The translations under genes and the position numbers were made by a program. The notes beneath the pieces were generated by a model that had not been told where the DNA came from, ran no database searches, and worked only from the letters and a program-made list of their open reading frames with translations. A stretch of 54,577 bases of DNA from a virus, in IMG/VR virus record IMGVR_UViG_3300043568_000433, positions 1-54,577 of that record; one strand, 5' to 3'. Positions 12,301-19,408 of the stretch are shown one piece after another (positions within the stretch are counted from its first letter, which is position 1; the number at the start of each line of letters is the position of its first letter).

Positions 12301-14155
12301 TGGGCACAGCTCTAAAACCAAAACCGGTCGAAGTAGTTGCGACAGGAATAACAGTATTGGTGATAATCTGCTGAGCAAGCAAGTTGATATAATTGATACC
12401 ATCGATAGTTTCAGTTACTTGTCCTGCCGGTAACACTGAAACTGCACCATTAAAGTAAGCTCTTGCGGCACGTATGGTCCTGGTGTTTCCGCCATACCTA
12501 GTATCAAATACTAGCGCATCAACAATGATCCCAGTATCTCTGCTGCACTTTATTTCGTCAAATATCAAACTAGGGTATTTGTCCTTGATGTATTCAACTA
12601 CTTCGGCGGCAATAAATGCTCTATTATCTTCTAAATTTTGCGCGGCGTACTTGTAGTCTGATTGAAAATATGTAACATCATCTATGGTATGAAGCAACTC
12701 TACAAGATAAGAATCAGTAAGACTAACTGGAGCAGTATATGTGATAACACGACCTGTGGCACCACTACGTATGCCTTTAACAATACTGCCTTCTCTCAAA
12801 TCTCTGTTATTGGCGTCTTTACTCTGATCCACTCCGCCGCCATTAGTATAAACATTTAATGTTCTACGCACACCTGTGCCTGTACTAAAACTATCTAAAT
12901 AGGCAAAGTTTGTGTTGTTGCCGTATGTTATTTGTTGTCTATATGGACCAGGTTCTGTGAGTGATTGATTTATTAAATCTTCAGCACGTTGACAGGCTCT
13001 ATTTATGGTGGCAAACGCATAGGCAAATGCTCTACCTTGTTTTTCCAAAGGTACATTGTCCTGATCATCTATGCCTGAATTGGCCACAAACAAATTGGAT
13101 TGGCTGGCAAAACTGGAACTGTCCACGTAGAATTTTGTAGCTGCCTGTAAATCATCTGTTCCGTTGGGACTACCTTGTCCTGCAAATTCTCCAGGATGGT
13201 CGTGCAAATATAATGCGCCAGCCATGTGATCACCTTGTCTTCGCACAACTGATTTTCTAGGCAATGCTTCATTGCTGACCCAGAAACCGTCTAGTTCATA
13301 TCCGTCCTCATCTTCGGTCATGTACATGGCATCAGTTAGATATTCTGTACCTCTGTCAATTGCGGGAACGTTGGGATCGTTCACTATAATTCTAGCAATA
13401 TCATCAATGGCGTTGTCTCTAGTCAAGTAAACGCCCATTCTATCTTTGGTAATGTATCTTAAATAATATGTGTCACCGATAGTTAAACCTGTGGCAGGAG
13501 CACTTCCTGTAATACTGTATACATAGGCAATACCGTTGCTACCACTGTTAAATCCATGATCGGGGATACTGGCATAACCATTTACCCATAAATCTATAAT
13601 GATTGTATATTCGGAAGCATTCAAAGGTTCGTCACGAATACGAATTTGACTGCCAGTACCGGGTCCACCATTGGCTTGTAGGTACCGTTGGTCAGCATAA
13701 CCTTTGTTGATAACAAGGTCGTCTGCGGTAAGCGATGTGCTGTGTAAAGCATTGAATAACACCGCAGTTTCGTCTGTAGGTTCGGCCAAATTTCCAATTG
13801 TAAAATTTTGTGCGTTTAAGTGCCCGCCTAGATTGGGTCTAATATCATTACCAACTTTACCACCAGTGCTGATAATACGTATTTGATTTTCATCAGTATG
13901 ATCAACACTGATGCCTTCGCCGCCTACTAGTTCTTTAGCAACGAGACTGTCCCCTTCAGCATTGGAAACAATTACCTGATCGGCACCATATGTTTCAGGC
14001 GTGTCATCTAGATCTTTAAAGCTGATGGTATCACCAGCGCCAAAGATAGAAAATAATTGTACAAAGTTTTCATTAACTTTACGGAAAGATTCGCGAATAC
14101 TATCGCCGGTGCCGTCATTACCTTGTACACCAATATCAACGTTTTGTCTTGCCAT
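6389..14155 (-). CDS. Giant tail fibre/virion structural protein (2588 aa)
   Basis: A 2588-residue protein. Its N-terminus (TGDSIRESFRKVNENFVQLF) matches the (G)D(S/P)hR-AF-KVN(E/D)NF motif of the adjacent fibre and of many T4-like phage structural proteins. The rest is rich in Gly, Ser, Thr and Asn with little charge. It contains internally repeated segments, such as the related pairs GINYINLLAQQI and GINYINELVQLI, and three-fold 'ARD(V/T)G(Y/I)IVDALV(Y/F)D' blocks, consistent with tandem fibre domains. It starts one base after the erpA-like gene, so that gene and the fibres appear to form one late transcription unit. Host recognition is inferred; no enzymatic motif was seen. Confidence 0.8.
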   Translation of the reverse strand: MARQNVDIGVQGNDGTGDSIRESFRKVNENFVQLFSIFGAGDTISFKDLDDTPETYGADQVIVSNAEGDSLVAKELVGGEGISVDHTDENQIRIISTGGKVGNDIRPNLGGHLNAQNFTIGNLAEPTDETAVLFNALHSTSLTADDLVINKGYADQRYLQANGGPGTGSQIRIRDEPLNASEYTIIIDLWVNGYASIPDHGFNSGSNGIAYVYSITGSAPATGLTIGDTYYLRYITKDRMGVYLTRDNAIDDIARIIVNDPNVPAIDRGTEYLTDAMYMTEDEDGYELDGFWVSNEALPRKSVVRRQGDHMAGALYLHDHPGEFAGQGSPNGTDDLQAATKFYVDSSSFASQSNLFVANSGIDDQDNVPLEKQGRAFAYAFATINRACQRAEDLINQSLTEPGPYRQQITYGNNTNFAYLDSFSTGTGVRRTLNVYTNGGGVDQSKDANNRDLREGSIVKGIRSGATGRVITYTAPVSLTDSYLVELLHTIDDVTYFQSDYKYAAQNLEDNRAFIAAEVVEYIKDKYPSLIFDEIKCSRDTGIIVDALVFDTRYGGNTRTIRAARAYFNGAVSVLPAGQVTETIDGINYINLLAQQIITNTVIPVATTSTGFGFRAVPSTQNTLGTAGEAAAGTLITRLVASITNIVQYGLSGNGTALEFLDDEPLEFGQPVPELQITVRVESGIYYEQMPIRVPTNVSIKGDEFRRVIIRPAPGVSTSPWAAMYFYRDSTFDAMTRTYTSAASAASSFVPANTEYVGSPAYYKVTVSSTTGLETGMYMYVTAGTGSFSPATTVTRIISTTEFEIGHAPSVTLLGATVRGLNSSGLAPTNTNFGYHYLTDPSGVSGIFDDSILKSSGRTNAASLLNNNKSFIQVETVLYINAKYGTTFAASYNQTLCARDVGYIVDALVYDITNGGTTRTIAAAQAYRRNASALIAITTQLTETLDGINYINELVQLILPKTTIATPSVPAGSGATVGKRNISGTVGGIVTPITQNTSGGTSEVGANIQVADLVNGIINTIVGVNNPPKQNKDMDVFMLNDGTILRNITAQGHGGFMCVLDPEGQIQTKSPYFQTLTSLSGSVNKKAFRGGMFIDGFNGNLPARIIGKNSVTELLLDGLIVRAPQVPNSFYINGARYQINAVESYNRSTGTCTVLLDIATPYSPAYTVPVSIIIETAGNRSMLSNDFTQVNDLGYGLVCTNNGIAEAVSVFTYYNWTSYYALNGGQIRSLNGSSCNGEYGLRAAGSDPNEVPDPVVLGDTMVQNARVYSEGSFASKNLADEESVYIDFYTYAGLTIQPSIYNVSELEVDHSNKKSSLIANTTTLPNNVTIAAAGSGYAAGDFITIVGGTLYPGGTVARLRIETVNGGGGVTSVSVSDGGLYSVSPAGVWPTVKGVAMATAAESPSAGTLCTITGTFLGNIDRYEISNIETTTDYGEGVGPSGAIVTPGSFVIGYRYTILTLDASPNFTASGAATNTIGVTFIATGIGSGTGTAKEARTVVKLNLNTASGSGLNAPLDNNQIVTIRGLQNFRFTGVERVRPVRPSTALEFTNADLQGTVYRTLSYQLSYPTGESLLTTRTVQYVERVVSTATITTTTPHGLTSGTSVNITITTVDGLANTSFNTTTSVSVTYVSPTEFSYLNSGTAVSAGTTAVGSISYGDQAILSFDNSFDHVIIQTDPTMLTGGYGSAVGDVKIAVVEITSDSTKAKLNAGDKVFCWDGRMHVVTGYVVAAGPIPAHITIQSSPKAWGAGTIIDPTTDPTATGIRTVFTETRSTTLRASLQASSPGEVTVNISTCRATGHDFLDIGSGGFNTTNYPNNLLGAPTQTPIRANEAVEETSGRVFYVSTDQFGIFRVGKFFTVDQGTGTVTFAASIALSNLDGIGFKRGTVVKEFSTDSTMTDNADDTVPVESAIRSYIDKRLGYTHGGAIVPAADRIPTLTGGFLSVYNSPQLSADLDMGGGGSNHRIFNLSLTPISNDEATSKAYVDLQVAAFDQLTELKEVNLMTPGAGDIMAFTGAGKHVVSTSLSGDIGGTFTSSNMSTITADYLLASTASTITIVDITGFPISGFIKIDSEVFQYSGTTPVSNRFDGVTRAKFLTVAADHLTGATVIGLDNSSINLQIQPGVIVNADVSAIAAIEQTKLALTNVTAYVDTATDSALGKASFSTDNFSVTAGAVTIKDKGIVYAEIQDVAAGTILGNLTGSAASVQEVSASGIVQNGINSLFTAVDDGAFVMTRRVNSLKTSSSFITIAGVAISGSGDFLDIPVSGISGSGVGARVTVGRSGGSYSGVAVTYGGQGYAEGDQLFVSGLLLGGATPANDLSFTVEPTSPTVSNIDTVVYLGVQSVSQTAAASSIVKTDATSNLGNSANKFNTVYATTFIGNLTGTASSATTATNLAGGLVGYIPYQSAVDATTFLAPGTSGRYLKSQGTGFPPVWNELVIPDGDANSLTGTTLASTVINSSLTSVGTLTSLSISGHAQFSVNSSVTAITTGTGTLISKDINIITVCPLGGKVQLPVAVAGYKIFIRNNGLNDLAIYPEAGATINGGAADDPSAAPIVPGAGLEFICGLGATSGVGGDWYNLDATFA

Positions 14156-14156
14156 T

Positions 14157-14510
14157 TTATTCCCCTACGTGATCGTAGAACTCATCTGCTACTGAAAAAC
14201 TGCTTCCGCAACCGCATGTTGTTTGTGCGTTGGGATTTTTGATAGAAAACGTAGCGCCCATAAGATCTTCTTTATAATCTATTTCAGCATCGTTTAAGTA
14301 TGTCATACTCATGCTGTCCACAAGCAAAGAAACGCCTGATTTTTCAATACTGAAATCGTCATCGTTTTGTGCTTCGTCAAAGGTAAACCCATAGCTCATG
14401 CCGCTACAGCCCCCGCCTTGTACAAAAACACGCAATTTTAAGTTAGGATTGCTTTCTTCGGCTATTAAGTCTTTGATTTTTTCTACGCAAGAATCTGATA
14501 GTGTTAACAT
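14157..14510 (-). CDS. erpA: ErpA-type iron-sulfur cluster carrier
   Basis: A 117-residue A-type Fe-S carrier. Cys35 (GGGCSG) and Cys99/Cys101 (TTCGCGSSF) form the classic C-x63-C-x-C cluster-binding set. The segment NPNLKLRV...GGGCSG...YGFTFD and the [13 protein letters not shown] end are close to bacterial ErpA, and the length is normal. The family passes [2Fe-2S]/[4Fe-4S] clusters to apo-proteins. Possible phage-side clients are the radical SAM enzyme at 49,015 or host enzymes; that is inference. An ATAAATA box lies about 20 bases upstream of the ATG and the stop touches the giant fibre gene, so it is placed in the late structural operon. hesB/iscA-type genes are known from T4-like cyanophages. 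Confidence 0.93.
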   Translation of the reverse strand: MLTLSDSCVEKIKDLIAEESNPNLKLRVFVQGGGCSGMSYGFTFDEAQNDDDFSIEKSGVSLLVDSMSMTYLNDAEIDYKEDLMGATFSIKNPNAQTTCGCGSSFSVADEFYDHVGE

Positions 14511-14528
14511 GTTTTTCCCTTTATAGAA

Positions 14529-14535
14529 TATTTAT
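14529..14535 (-). promoter_or_regulatory. T4-type late promoter box
   Basis: ATAAATA (in CGATAAATATTC) about 20 bases upstream of the erpA ATG; it could drive erpA and the fibre genes. Confidence 0.5.
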
Positions 14536-14568
14536 CGTATATTTTTATAACCTTAATGTAAATAGTGT

Positions 14569-14856
14569 ATGTACTTGAGTAAAGAATACCGAACAATAAC
14601 CTATACCAGAACCAGTAAGTTAGGGCATGAGCATGAGTATACCCGCACTCGAACTCTATTAATGTTTAGGTGTGACAATTGCGGCGAACTGTTCACTAGA
14701 CTCAAAGAGAAGATGAGTCCGGCAAGATTAAGCAATAATTATTTTCATTGTTGCGAGCACTGCGATGTCAAACGATTCGCACAAAAGAAAGGCGCAGAGC
14801 GTAGGACTATATGGGATAAGCCAGCAAGTAGCCTTGATGATATTAGCAAGATATAA
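14569..14856 (+). CDS. Zinc-ribbon-like phage protein
   Basis: A 95-residue basic protein read on the plus strand, divergent from erpA. Two metal-ligand pairs are visible: CDNC (about residues 35-38) and CCEHC (about 61-65), which could bind one zinc. The N-terminus (YRTITYTRTSKLGHEHEYTRTR) is of a type I recognise from T4-like phages, where such proteins are unnamed. The role is unknown; nucleic-acid binding is a guess from the zinc ribbon and the basic charge. Confidence 0.8.
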   Translation: MYLSKEYRTITYTRTSKLGHEHEYTRTRTLLMFRCDNCGELFTRLKEKMSPARLSNNYFHCCEHCDVKRFAQKKGAERRTIWDKPASSLDDISKI

Positions 14857-14859
14857 ATA
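14852..14859 (+). promoter_or_regulatory. T4-type late promoter box (plus strand)
   Basis: A perfect TATAAATA overlapping the stop of the preceding gene, followed by a strong AAGGAGG ribosome-binding site before the ATG at 14,882. Confidence 0.55.
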
Positions 14860-14881
14860 AATCATTAAGGAGGAACACAGA

Positions 14882-15226
14882 ATGTTCAACACAATTAAAG
14901 AGTTTATTTTTGGAAAACCAGCACCAGTGGCTGATGTAGTTGCACCCGGTGGTGCACCATACAAAATCGATCCTGTTGTATCAGGTGAAGATAGAACTGG
15001 AGTTGCTAAGGAAACTCCAAGTCATATACAAAATGAACAACGTCAGCACACCGCAACAGTAGCAGAACACGTAGTTATTCCGGCCGGTACAGAAGCTTCA
15101 ATTGCAGCACCTGTTAAGCAGCCACGTACTCCTAAAGCAGTTATAGAAAAGACAGTCGTAAAAAAAGCGGCCCCTGTTAAGAAGGCCGCCGCCATTAAAG
15201 CTGCCCCTAAGTCAAAGAAGGTCTAA
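14882..15226 (+). CDS. Ala/Lys/Pro-rich hypothetical protein
   Basis: 114 residues. A short amphipathic N-terminus (MFNTIKEFIFGKPAP) is followed by a low-complexity C-terminal half of Ala, Lys and Pro (histone-tail-like KAAPVKKAAAIKAAPKSKK). It has a strong AAGGAGG site and a TATAAATA late box upstream. It overlaps the convergent uvsE gene by 15 bases. A late, basic, possibly DNA- or virion-associated protein is plausible, but the family is not recognised. Confidence 0.75.
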   Translation: MFNTIKEFIFGKPAPVADVVAPGGAPYKIDPVVSGEDRTGVAKETPSHIQNEQRQHTATVAEHVVIPAGTEASIAAPVKQPRTPKAVIEKTVVKKAAPVKKAAAIKAAPKSKKV

Positions 15227-16240
15227 TTCTTTAGCCCTGTTAGCTAGTGTAAAACTAGCTAAGTTTTTGCCCTTAGATTCGCACATAATATCATGTGTGT
15301 CTAAAAAGCTCAAAGCCCAATCATTAACACTACTATTCCAGTAGAAGTTAGAGTGGGCTCTGAGCTTTTGTCTTTTATAACCAGATTCAATTAACTGTTT
15401 AAAGTCGGGCATAGTTTTGTCACAGTGATCAACAAGGCAATCTTCCCTACTCACGCTATAATGAATAACAGGCCGGACACCGCGCCAGCTGTCAATTATG
15501 CGTAATACTCTATCATCGGAGGGTTGAATGTAACCTCCAGTATTGATCCAGTTATGGTGTATATCAAGCACAAGGGCGCAGTGATTGACAAGTTCGAGAC
15601 TGCTATCAACTCCCCAGGACATTTCGTCGTTTTCAATTGTGATAACGTTTCTTGCTTCGGGGGTAAGTCGTCCGAGTACATCTTTAATGCCTTGGGGACC
15701 TTTTCGACCCGAAATGTGTACGTTGACTTTAAAGTCCTGGAACGACTTACCGTATCCCATCCACCGGGCCATATCCACATGATATTCAAACTCCTCTATA
15801 CTTCTATTTACAATATCTGGAGTATCACTAGCAAGCACAGTAAACTGACCAGGGTGCATAGACAGGCGAACACCCATCTTGCGAGACAGATCTCCCACGA
15901 TTCGAAATTCTCTTTCGCAATAGGCTCTAACGTCGCTAGTCCGCCAAAACCAAGCCCAATCACACTGAGTGTACACAGGCAGGATATCGCTGCTGAGTCG
16001 TACCATTCTAAGATTTTCATCAAGTGTTCCTACACGTTCAACAAGTTTGCGGATACTTTCGATGTTACCTTTCATGAGGTCCCACAGCTTTTCTACTGCC
16101 ACATCCTTGTGCTGTCTATTTAACCAAGAAACTGTAGTGCTACCTGTGTTAAAGATTTTACAGTCATCCTTGGGTTTAATGCCGTTAACTTGCTCGGGAC
16201 GATCAATCCATTTACAAGCAAAACCAATACGCTTAATCAT
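15212..16240 (-). CDS. uvsE: UV DNA damage endonuclease (UvdE/UvsE)
   Basis: About 342 residues, of UvdE TIM-barrel type. It starts IKRIGFACKW and contains MHPGQF, VHISGRKG, IENDE and LDIHHNWIN, with the conserved His, Glu and Asp metal ligands of the family. The enzyme nicks 5' to UV photoproducts. A TTG nine bases further upstream (16,249) could also start it; the ATG at 16,240 is preferred because the family begins near MxxRIGFAC. No clear Shine-Dalgarno is seen. The start directly follows the T-tract of a terminator. It protects phage DNA under sunlight, in keeping with surface-water phages. Confidence 0.93.
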   Translation of the reverse strand: MIKRIGFACKWIDRPEQVNGIKPKDDCKIFNTGSTTVSWLNRQHKDVAVEKLWDLMKGNIESIRKLVERVGTLDENLRMVRLSSDILPVYTQCDWAWFWRTSDVRAYCEREFRIVGDLSRKMGVRLSMHPGQFTVLASDTPDIVNRSIEEFEYHVDMARWMGYGKSFQDFKVNVHISGRKGPQGIKDVLGRLTPEARNVITIENDEMSWGVDSSLELVNHCALVLDIHHNWINTGGYIQPSDDRVLRIIDSWRGVRPVIHYSVSREDCLVDHCDKTMPDFKQLIESGYKRQKLRAHSNFYWNSSVNDWALSFLDTHDIMCESKGKNLASFTLANRAKELDLL

Positions 16241-16251
16241 ATTAACCAATC

Positions 16252-16294
16252 AAAAAAATAGACATAGTGTATTGTAACATCTATGTCTATTAAA
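16252..16294 (-). terminator. Rho-independent terminator after queD
   Basis: A 10-bp perfect stem (ATAGACATAG / CTATGTCTAT) followed on the minus strand by a run of seven T. Confidence 0.8.
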
Positions 16295-16309
16295 AGCAAT
16301 CACATTGGA

Positions 16310-16864
16310 TTATTCAAACAAGTTTTCATTCCATTCTCTATGACCTTCTCGGAAAGCCATATTGCTTTGTGTCTCACGCACTTCAACACGATAACACCAC
16401 AGCCGCTTGCTTTCGCCTTCACCCCACATCTCAGGAATGTAAACTCCGTTAACGTATTTGTAAAGCATATCGCTAAGACCTTCACAGCCTAGTTTTGGAA
16501 GAACAACAATTTTAGCCATGTTACGTTCTTGTAGCAGTTTGAATGTAGCCATTTCTGGATCATCTTGCGCCACAATAAGTGTATGATCAAATTGGTCTTC
16601 TAGGATCTTTTTAAGTTCTTTTAAACCACCATAGTCTGCCGCCCAATTACGAACGTCGAGATCATTAGTTCCAAAATAAAACTTCATACTAAACGAGTAA
16701 CCGTGAATTAAATTACAGTGACTGTCAGATCGCCATTGGCGATAAGCGCAAGGGAATGAGTCGTGATACTCTTTTGTGCTTGTGTACTTATACAACACCG
16801 GTTTAGTGTTTTCTAAGTTGTCTTCTAAGTGACGAATTAAGTCACTGGTTGATGATATTGCCAT
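16310..16864 (-). CDS. queD: 6-pyruvoyl-tetrahydropterin synthase / QueD-like protein
   Basis: 184 residues. It carries the family's zinc-site signature (SHCNLIHGYSF, His49, Cys50, His54) and the FDHTLIV motif (family LDHxxLN). QueD makes 6-carboxy-tetrahydropterin on the way to 7-deazaguanines (queuosine in tRNA, or deazaguanine DNA modification in phages). No other queuosine gene was seen in the window, so the product pathway is open. Its own promoter (TTTACA-17-TATAAT) and AGGAG site lie upstream, and a terminator follows, so it is a monocistronic early-type unit. Confidence 0.85.
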   Translation of the reverse strand: MAISSTSDLIRHLEDNLENTKPVLYKYTSTKEYHDSFPCAYRQWRSDSHCNLIHGYSFSMKFYFGTNDLDVRNWAADYGGLKELKKILEDQFDHTLIVAQDDPEMATFKLLQERNMAKIVVLPKLGCEGLSDMLYKYVNGVYIPEMWGEGESKRLWCYRVEVRETQSNMAFREGHREWNENLFE

Positions 16865-16882
16865 TATATTCTCCTATGTTAA

Positions 16883-16911
16883 ATTATAGCATAGGCGGCA
16901 GAGTTTGTAAA
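16883..16911 (-). promoter_or_regulatory. Sigma70-type promoter of queD
   Basis: TTTACA, 17-base spacer, TATAAT on the minus strand, about 20 bases before the ATG. Confidence 0.75.
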
Positions 16912-16944
16912 GCGGGAGTGACGCCAAGACCGCTAGACTAATAT

Positions 16945-17511
16945 TTATTGTTTGCGTTCCCACACCCAATATAATCGTTCATTTCGCTGATTTTCAAATT
17001 CCACAACAGGTTGCGTATATAGTTCTAAACCATATAATTTACCTGCTTCTATTATATCAGCTAAGTTCCATATATAAAATATGTCAGCTATGCCTTGCTT
17101 TCGACTGGCCAAGCTGGCTAGTGTCCTACATCGCATAAACAATCGTCCGTTAACCTTAAGCCATTTACTAATGATACTTAATTGATTAAATGTATGAACT
17201 TTGTTGCCAAAATGTAAACTACCTAACGCAACTATTGCATCCGCAGATTCTGGCTCAAAATGAACAGTTTCTATATCTGCTTGTAAGTCAGCGGTAGGAT
17301 AAGGTAGTCGATCAAACCCTATAAGATTTTTAACATGCGGTTTTAACTGATTGAAACCGCATCCAACATCGATCACTAACAACGGACTCATCGAATTTAA
17401 CTCTTTAGCAAGGGTAAATAGCGTTCGACGATGATCTGGATTCGTAGGACTACCCGGCGGATTATTGATATCCGGCAGATAAGTCTTATCAATCTTATCT
17501 TGCAATGACAT
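16945..17511 (-). CDS. SAM-dependent methyltransferase-like protein
   Basis: 188 residues of class I methyltransferase type. VIDVGCGFN (about residues 46-54) is the SAM-binding motif I, IGFDRLP the acidic loop of motif II, and IVALGSLHFG the motif IV region. It is clearly related to the protein at 19,902 (IDVGCGTNPF...GSINFG...), so the window holds a paralogous pair. The substrate is unknown. The start overlaps the stop of the 392-aa gene upstream (TAATG), indicating translational coupling. Confidence 0.8.
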   Translation of the reverse strand: MSLQDKIDKTYLPDINNPPGSPTNPDHRRTLFTLAKELNSMSPLLVIDVGCGFNQLKPHVKNLIGFDRLPYPTADLQADIETVHFEPESADAIVALGSLHFGNKVHTFNQLSIISKWLKVNGRLFMRCRTLASLASRKQGIADIFYIWNLADIIEAGKLYGLELYTQPVVEFENQRNERLYWVWERKQ

Positions 17512-18689
17512 TAACCTACCTTAAGCAACATAGTTTCTTCGTTAAGACGACCATTCATCATGGTGTCTGTAGCATTGATTTCATCCAAGAACTTTCGAAG
17601 CGCAATCTTACCAGCTGCCTTAAACTCTTTGAGTTTTTCTTCCGGCTTTCGCAGTGTCTTACAAATGCTCTTGATTTGATCAAAGCCTGTGATTGTGGTT
17701 CCTTTAACACCGAGAGTATTAAATTCTGAGGCAACATACTTGCCCAATTTACGGCTCTTGGTATTATAGACCCACAATTCGCCTGCGCCGATAATGTCCA
17801 CAGGGTTAACACTAACCAACTTTAAGGGTTCGTTAGTTTTCATGTACTTGAGCTTGGCAACGACCTTGCTGGTGTCTGTTGGCTTTTTGGCACGAGGCTT
17901 TTTGTTCACCTTGGCTTCTTGCATCAACATAGTACAGGCAGTTTGTACTTCAGTCAAAAACTGAATAAAGTTTTTAATCTGTTTGCGGCTACGATGCTTG
18001 TAGCCTTCTTTCAATTGTTCGTCGGCATTACCGCTGGCAAGTTCTTCAAGCTCTGCTAAGTCACGGGCATAAAAGTCTTTAATGATACGGGCATGTGCTG
18101 CCTTGGCCTGCTGACTCTTCAACAAGTTTAGAACCTTAAATGCTTTTGGATCAAATGCGTCAGGATCAGTTTGAAAGCTTTCGTAGGCGTTTTCAATTTC
18201 TTCAGTCATTTTATATGCGGCATCTCGCACCCGTTCCTGAATCGAAGGAACATATACATTAGTCTTGACTGCTTGCGCCGCAACCGCATCTTCGTCGATA
18301 TCGTTCTTGCCTTCGTCGATAACTTTGGCAATTTCTTTACCTAACCAAGTGGCAGTATCGCGGCCATTGTTGAAGTCCGGTCGTGTGCTTTGCATACCAC
18401 GAAGTAGGCAAGAGGCAATTGAACCCACTGTCAATGAGCAACGATTGTCTTTGGTTTTCTTAAAACTAGCAATGGTCTTTTTGTCGTAGCCGTTTTTACC
18501 CATCCAGTCAATAACTTTGCCTTTGAGTTCTTTACTGCTAGACTCCATACGGTAGTAGGCCATAGAGCTGTGAAAATAGCGAAGAAATTGATTTTCGTCC
18601 CACGCCTCACAACCAACCCAACTAGGACTGTAATCGCGTTTGGCTTTTTCGCGGATTGCGATAGATGCTTTTTTAAGGTTAGTTGCCAT
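17511..18689 (-). CDS. Conserved phage protein, unknown function (392 aa)
   Basis: A 392-residue soluble protein rich in Lys and Ala helices with no signal peptide. A basic linker (KPRAKKPTD, about 255-265) separates a helical N-terminal part from a C-terminal beta-rich part (LKLVSVNPVDIIGAGELWVYNTK). It resembles unnamed proteins of T4-like phages. It has its own consensus promoter and heads a two-gene unit with the methyltransferase. Confidence 0.75.
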   Translation of the reverse strand: MATNLKKASIAIREKAKRDYSPSWVGCEAWDENQFLRYFHSSMAYYRMESSSKELKGKVIDWMGKNGYDKKTIASFKKTKDNRCSLTVGSIASCLLRGMQSTRPDFNNGRDTATWLGKEIAKVIDEGKNDIDEDAVAAQAVKTNVYVPSIQERVRDAAYKMTEEIENAYESFQTDPDAFDPKAFKVLNLLKSQQAKAAHARIIKDFYARDLAELEELASGNADEQLKEGYKHRSRKQIKNFIQFLTEVQTACTMLMQEAKVNKKPRAKKPTDTSKVVAKLKYMKTNEPLKLVSVNPVDIIGAGELWVYNTKSRKLGKYVASEFNTLGVKGTTITGFDQIKSICKTLRKPEEKLKEFKAAGKIALRKFLDEINATDTMMNGRLNEETMLLKVG

Positions 18690-18719
18690 ACTTGCTCCAA
18701 TGTGTTAAACAATATGTAT

Positions 18720-18748
18720 ATTATACAGTCAATTTATCTAGAAGTCAA
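18720..18748 (-). promoter_or_regulatory. Sigma70-type promoter
   Basis: TTGACT, 17 bases, TATAAT upstream of the 392-aa gene, which also has a TGGAGC ribosome site. Confidence 0.8.
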
Positions 18749-18755
18749 GGCTTTT

Positions 18756-18795
18756 TTAGCCAAAAGAAAACCCGCCTGTTTAGCTATGCCAAAGT
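18756..18795 (-). terminator. Probable terminator after the small secreted-protein gene
   Basis: Downstream of the stop at 18,809 an imperfect stem (CCCACCT / AGGCGGG) is followed by TTTTCTTTT on the minus strand. Confidence 0.5.
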
Positions 18796-18808
18796 GAGGT
18801 GGGCCAAA

Positions 18809-19054
18809 TTATTTCTTTTTAGCGTCTGCTGGAGGTGCCTCTTTTGGTTTTTCAACTTTGGGCATTTCTTTTGAAGGCTTTTTACATTCAGTTTTGTCAG
18901 CATTGGCTTTGTCCTTACAATCAATCTTTGCTGATTTTGGAACTCTAGCTTCTACTGTTTTATTACCAACTTTGATGTCTTTGGTTTCTTCTTTGGCTTG
19001 AACCGGACTGGCAAGAACTAATGCCAAACCCATAACAAAAATAATATTCTTCAT
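18809..19054 (-). CDS. Small exported Lys-rich protein
   Basis: 81 residues. A typical Sec signal peptide (MKNIIFVMGLALVLASPVQA) is followed by a Lys/Glu/Pro-rich mature part with two cysteines (DCKDKA...ECKKP). It has an AGGAG site and an ATAAATA box upstream. It probably acts in the periplasm or envelope. No family is recognised; it is one of three small exported proteins in a row. Confidence 0.75.
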   Translation of the reverse strand: MKNIIFVMGLALVLASPVQAKEETKDIKVGNKTVEARVPKSAKIDCKDKANADKTECKKPSKEMPKVEKPKEAPPADAKKK

Positions 19055-19072
19055 GTTTATCTCCTACGTAAC

Positions 19073-19079
19073 TATTTAT
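19073..19079 (-). promoter_or_regulatory. T4-type late promoter box
   Basis: ATAAATA (CGATAAATAGTT) about 20 bases before the ATG at 19,054; it overlaps the stop of the upstream gene. Confidence 0.45.
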
Positions 19080-19366
19080 CGTTGATAGCAGGTACGTTCA
19101 CGAAGGATAGTACCATCTTGTTGTTGGACTTCTCTCCAAGAACTACACACCGTTTGTTGTTGTAAAATAATGGGTTGTTGTTCTATTACAACAGGTTGAG
19201 GAGTTGGTCGTGTTAGCACATAAGTAACTACACCTCCAATAATAGCAGGTGCCATCCAATTGTTGGCACTGCCATGCCAGTGATGATGTCTTAGGCCGTG
19301 TCCATGATGCTGTGCCATGGCAGGAACAGAAATCATCAACATTAAAGCTAACATAAATTTTTTCAT
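19076..19366 (-). CDS. Exported His-rich small protein
   Basis: 96 residues. Signal peptide MKKFMLALMLMISVPAMA, then a His/Gly cluster (HHGHGLRHHHWHG) that could bind metal, a glycine-zipper-like hydrophobic segment (APAIIGGVVTYVLT), and a C-terminal region with two cysteines. Envelope location is inferred. An ATAAATA box and a GGAG site precede it. The function is unknown. Confidence 0.75.
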   Translation of the reverse strand: MKKFMLALMLMISVPAMAQHHGHGLRHHHWHGSANNWMAPAIIGGVVTYVLTRPTPQPVVIEQQPIILQQQTVCSSWREVQQQDGTILRERTCYQR

Positions 19367-19384
19367 ACCGAACTCCTAAACTAA

Positions 19385-19391
19385 TATTTAT
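19385..19391 (-). promoter_or_regulatory. T4-type late promoter box
   Basis: ATAAATA (GAATAAATATTA) about 20 bases before the ATG at 19,366. Confidence 0.45.
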
Positions 19392-19408
19392 TCTAGAAGT
19401 TTGGGGTG

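Noticed and set aside
296-13886. Many plus-strand open frames of 60-150 codons opposite the fibre genes
   Set aside because: They are antisense shadows of the long Thr/Val-rich fibre genes, have no ribosome sites, and show no recognisable protein signatures.
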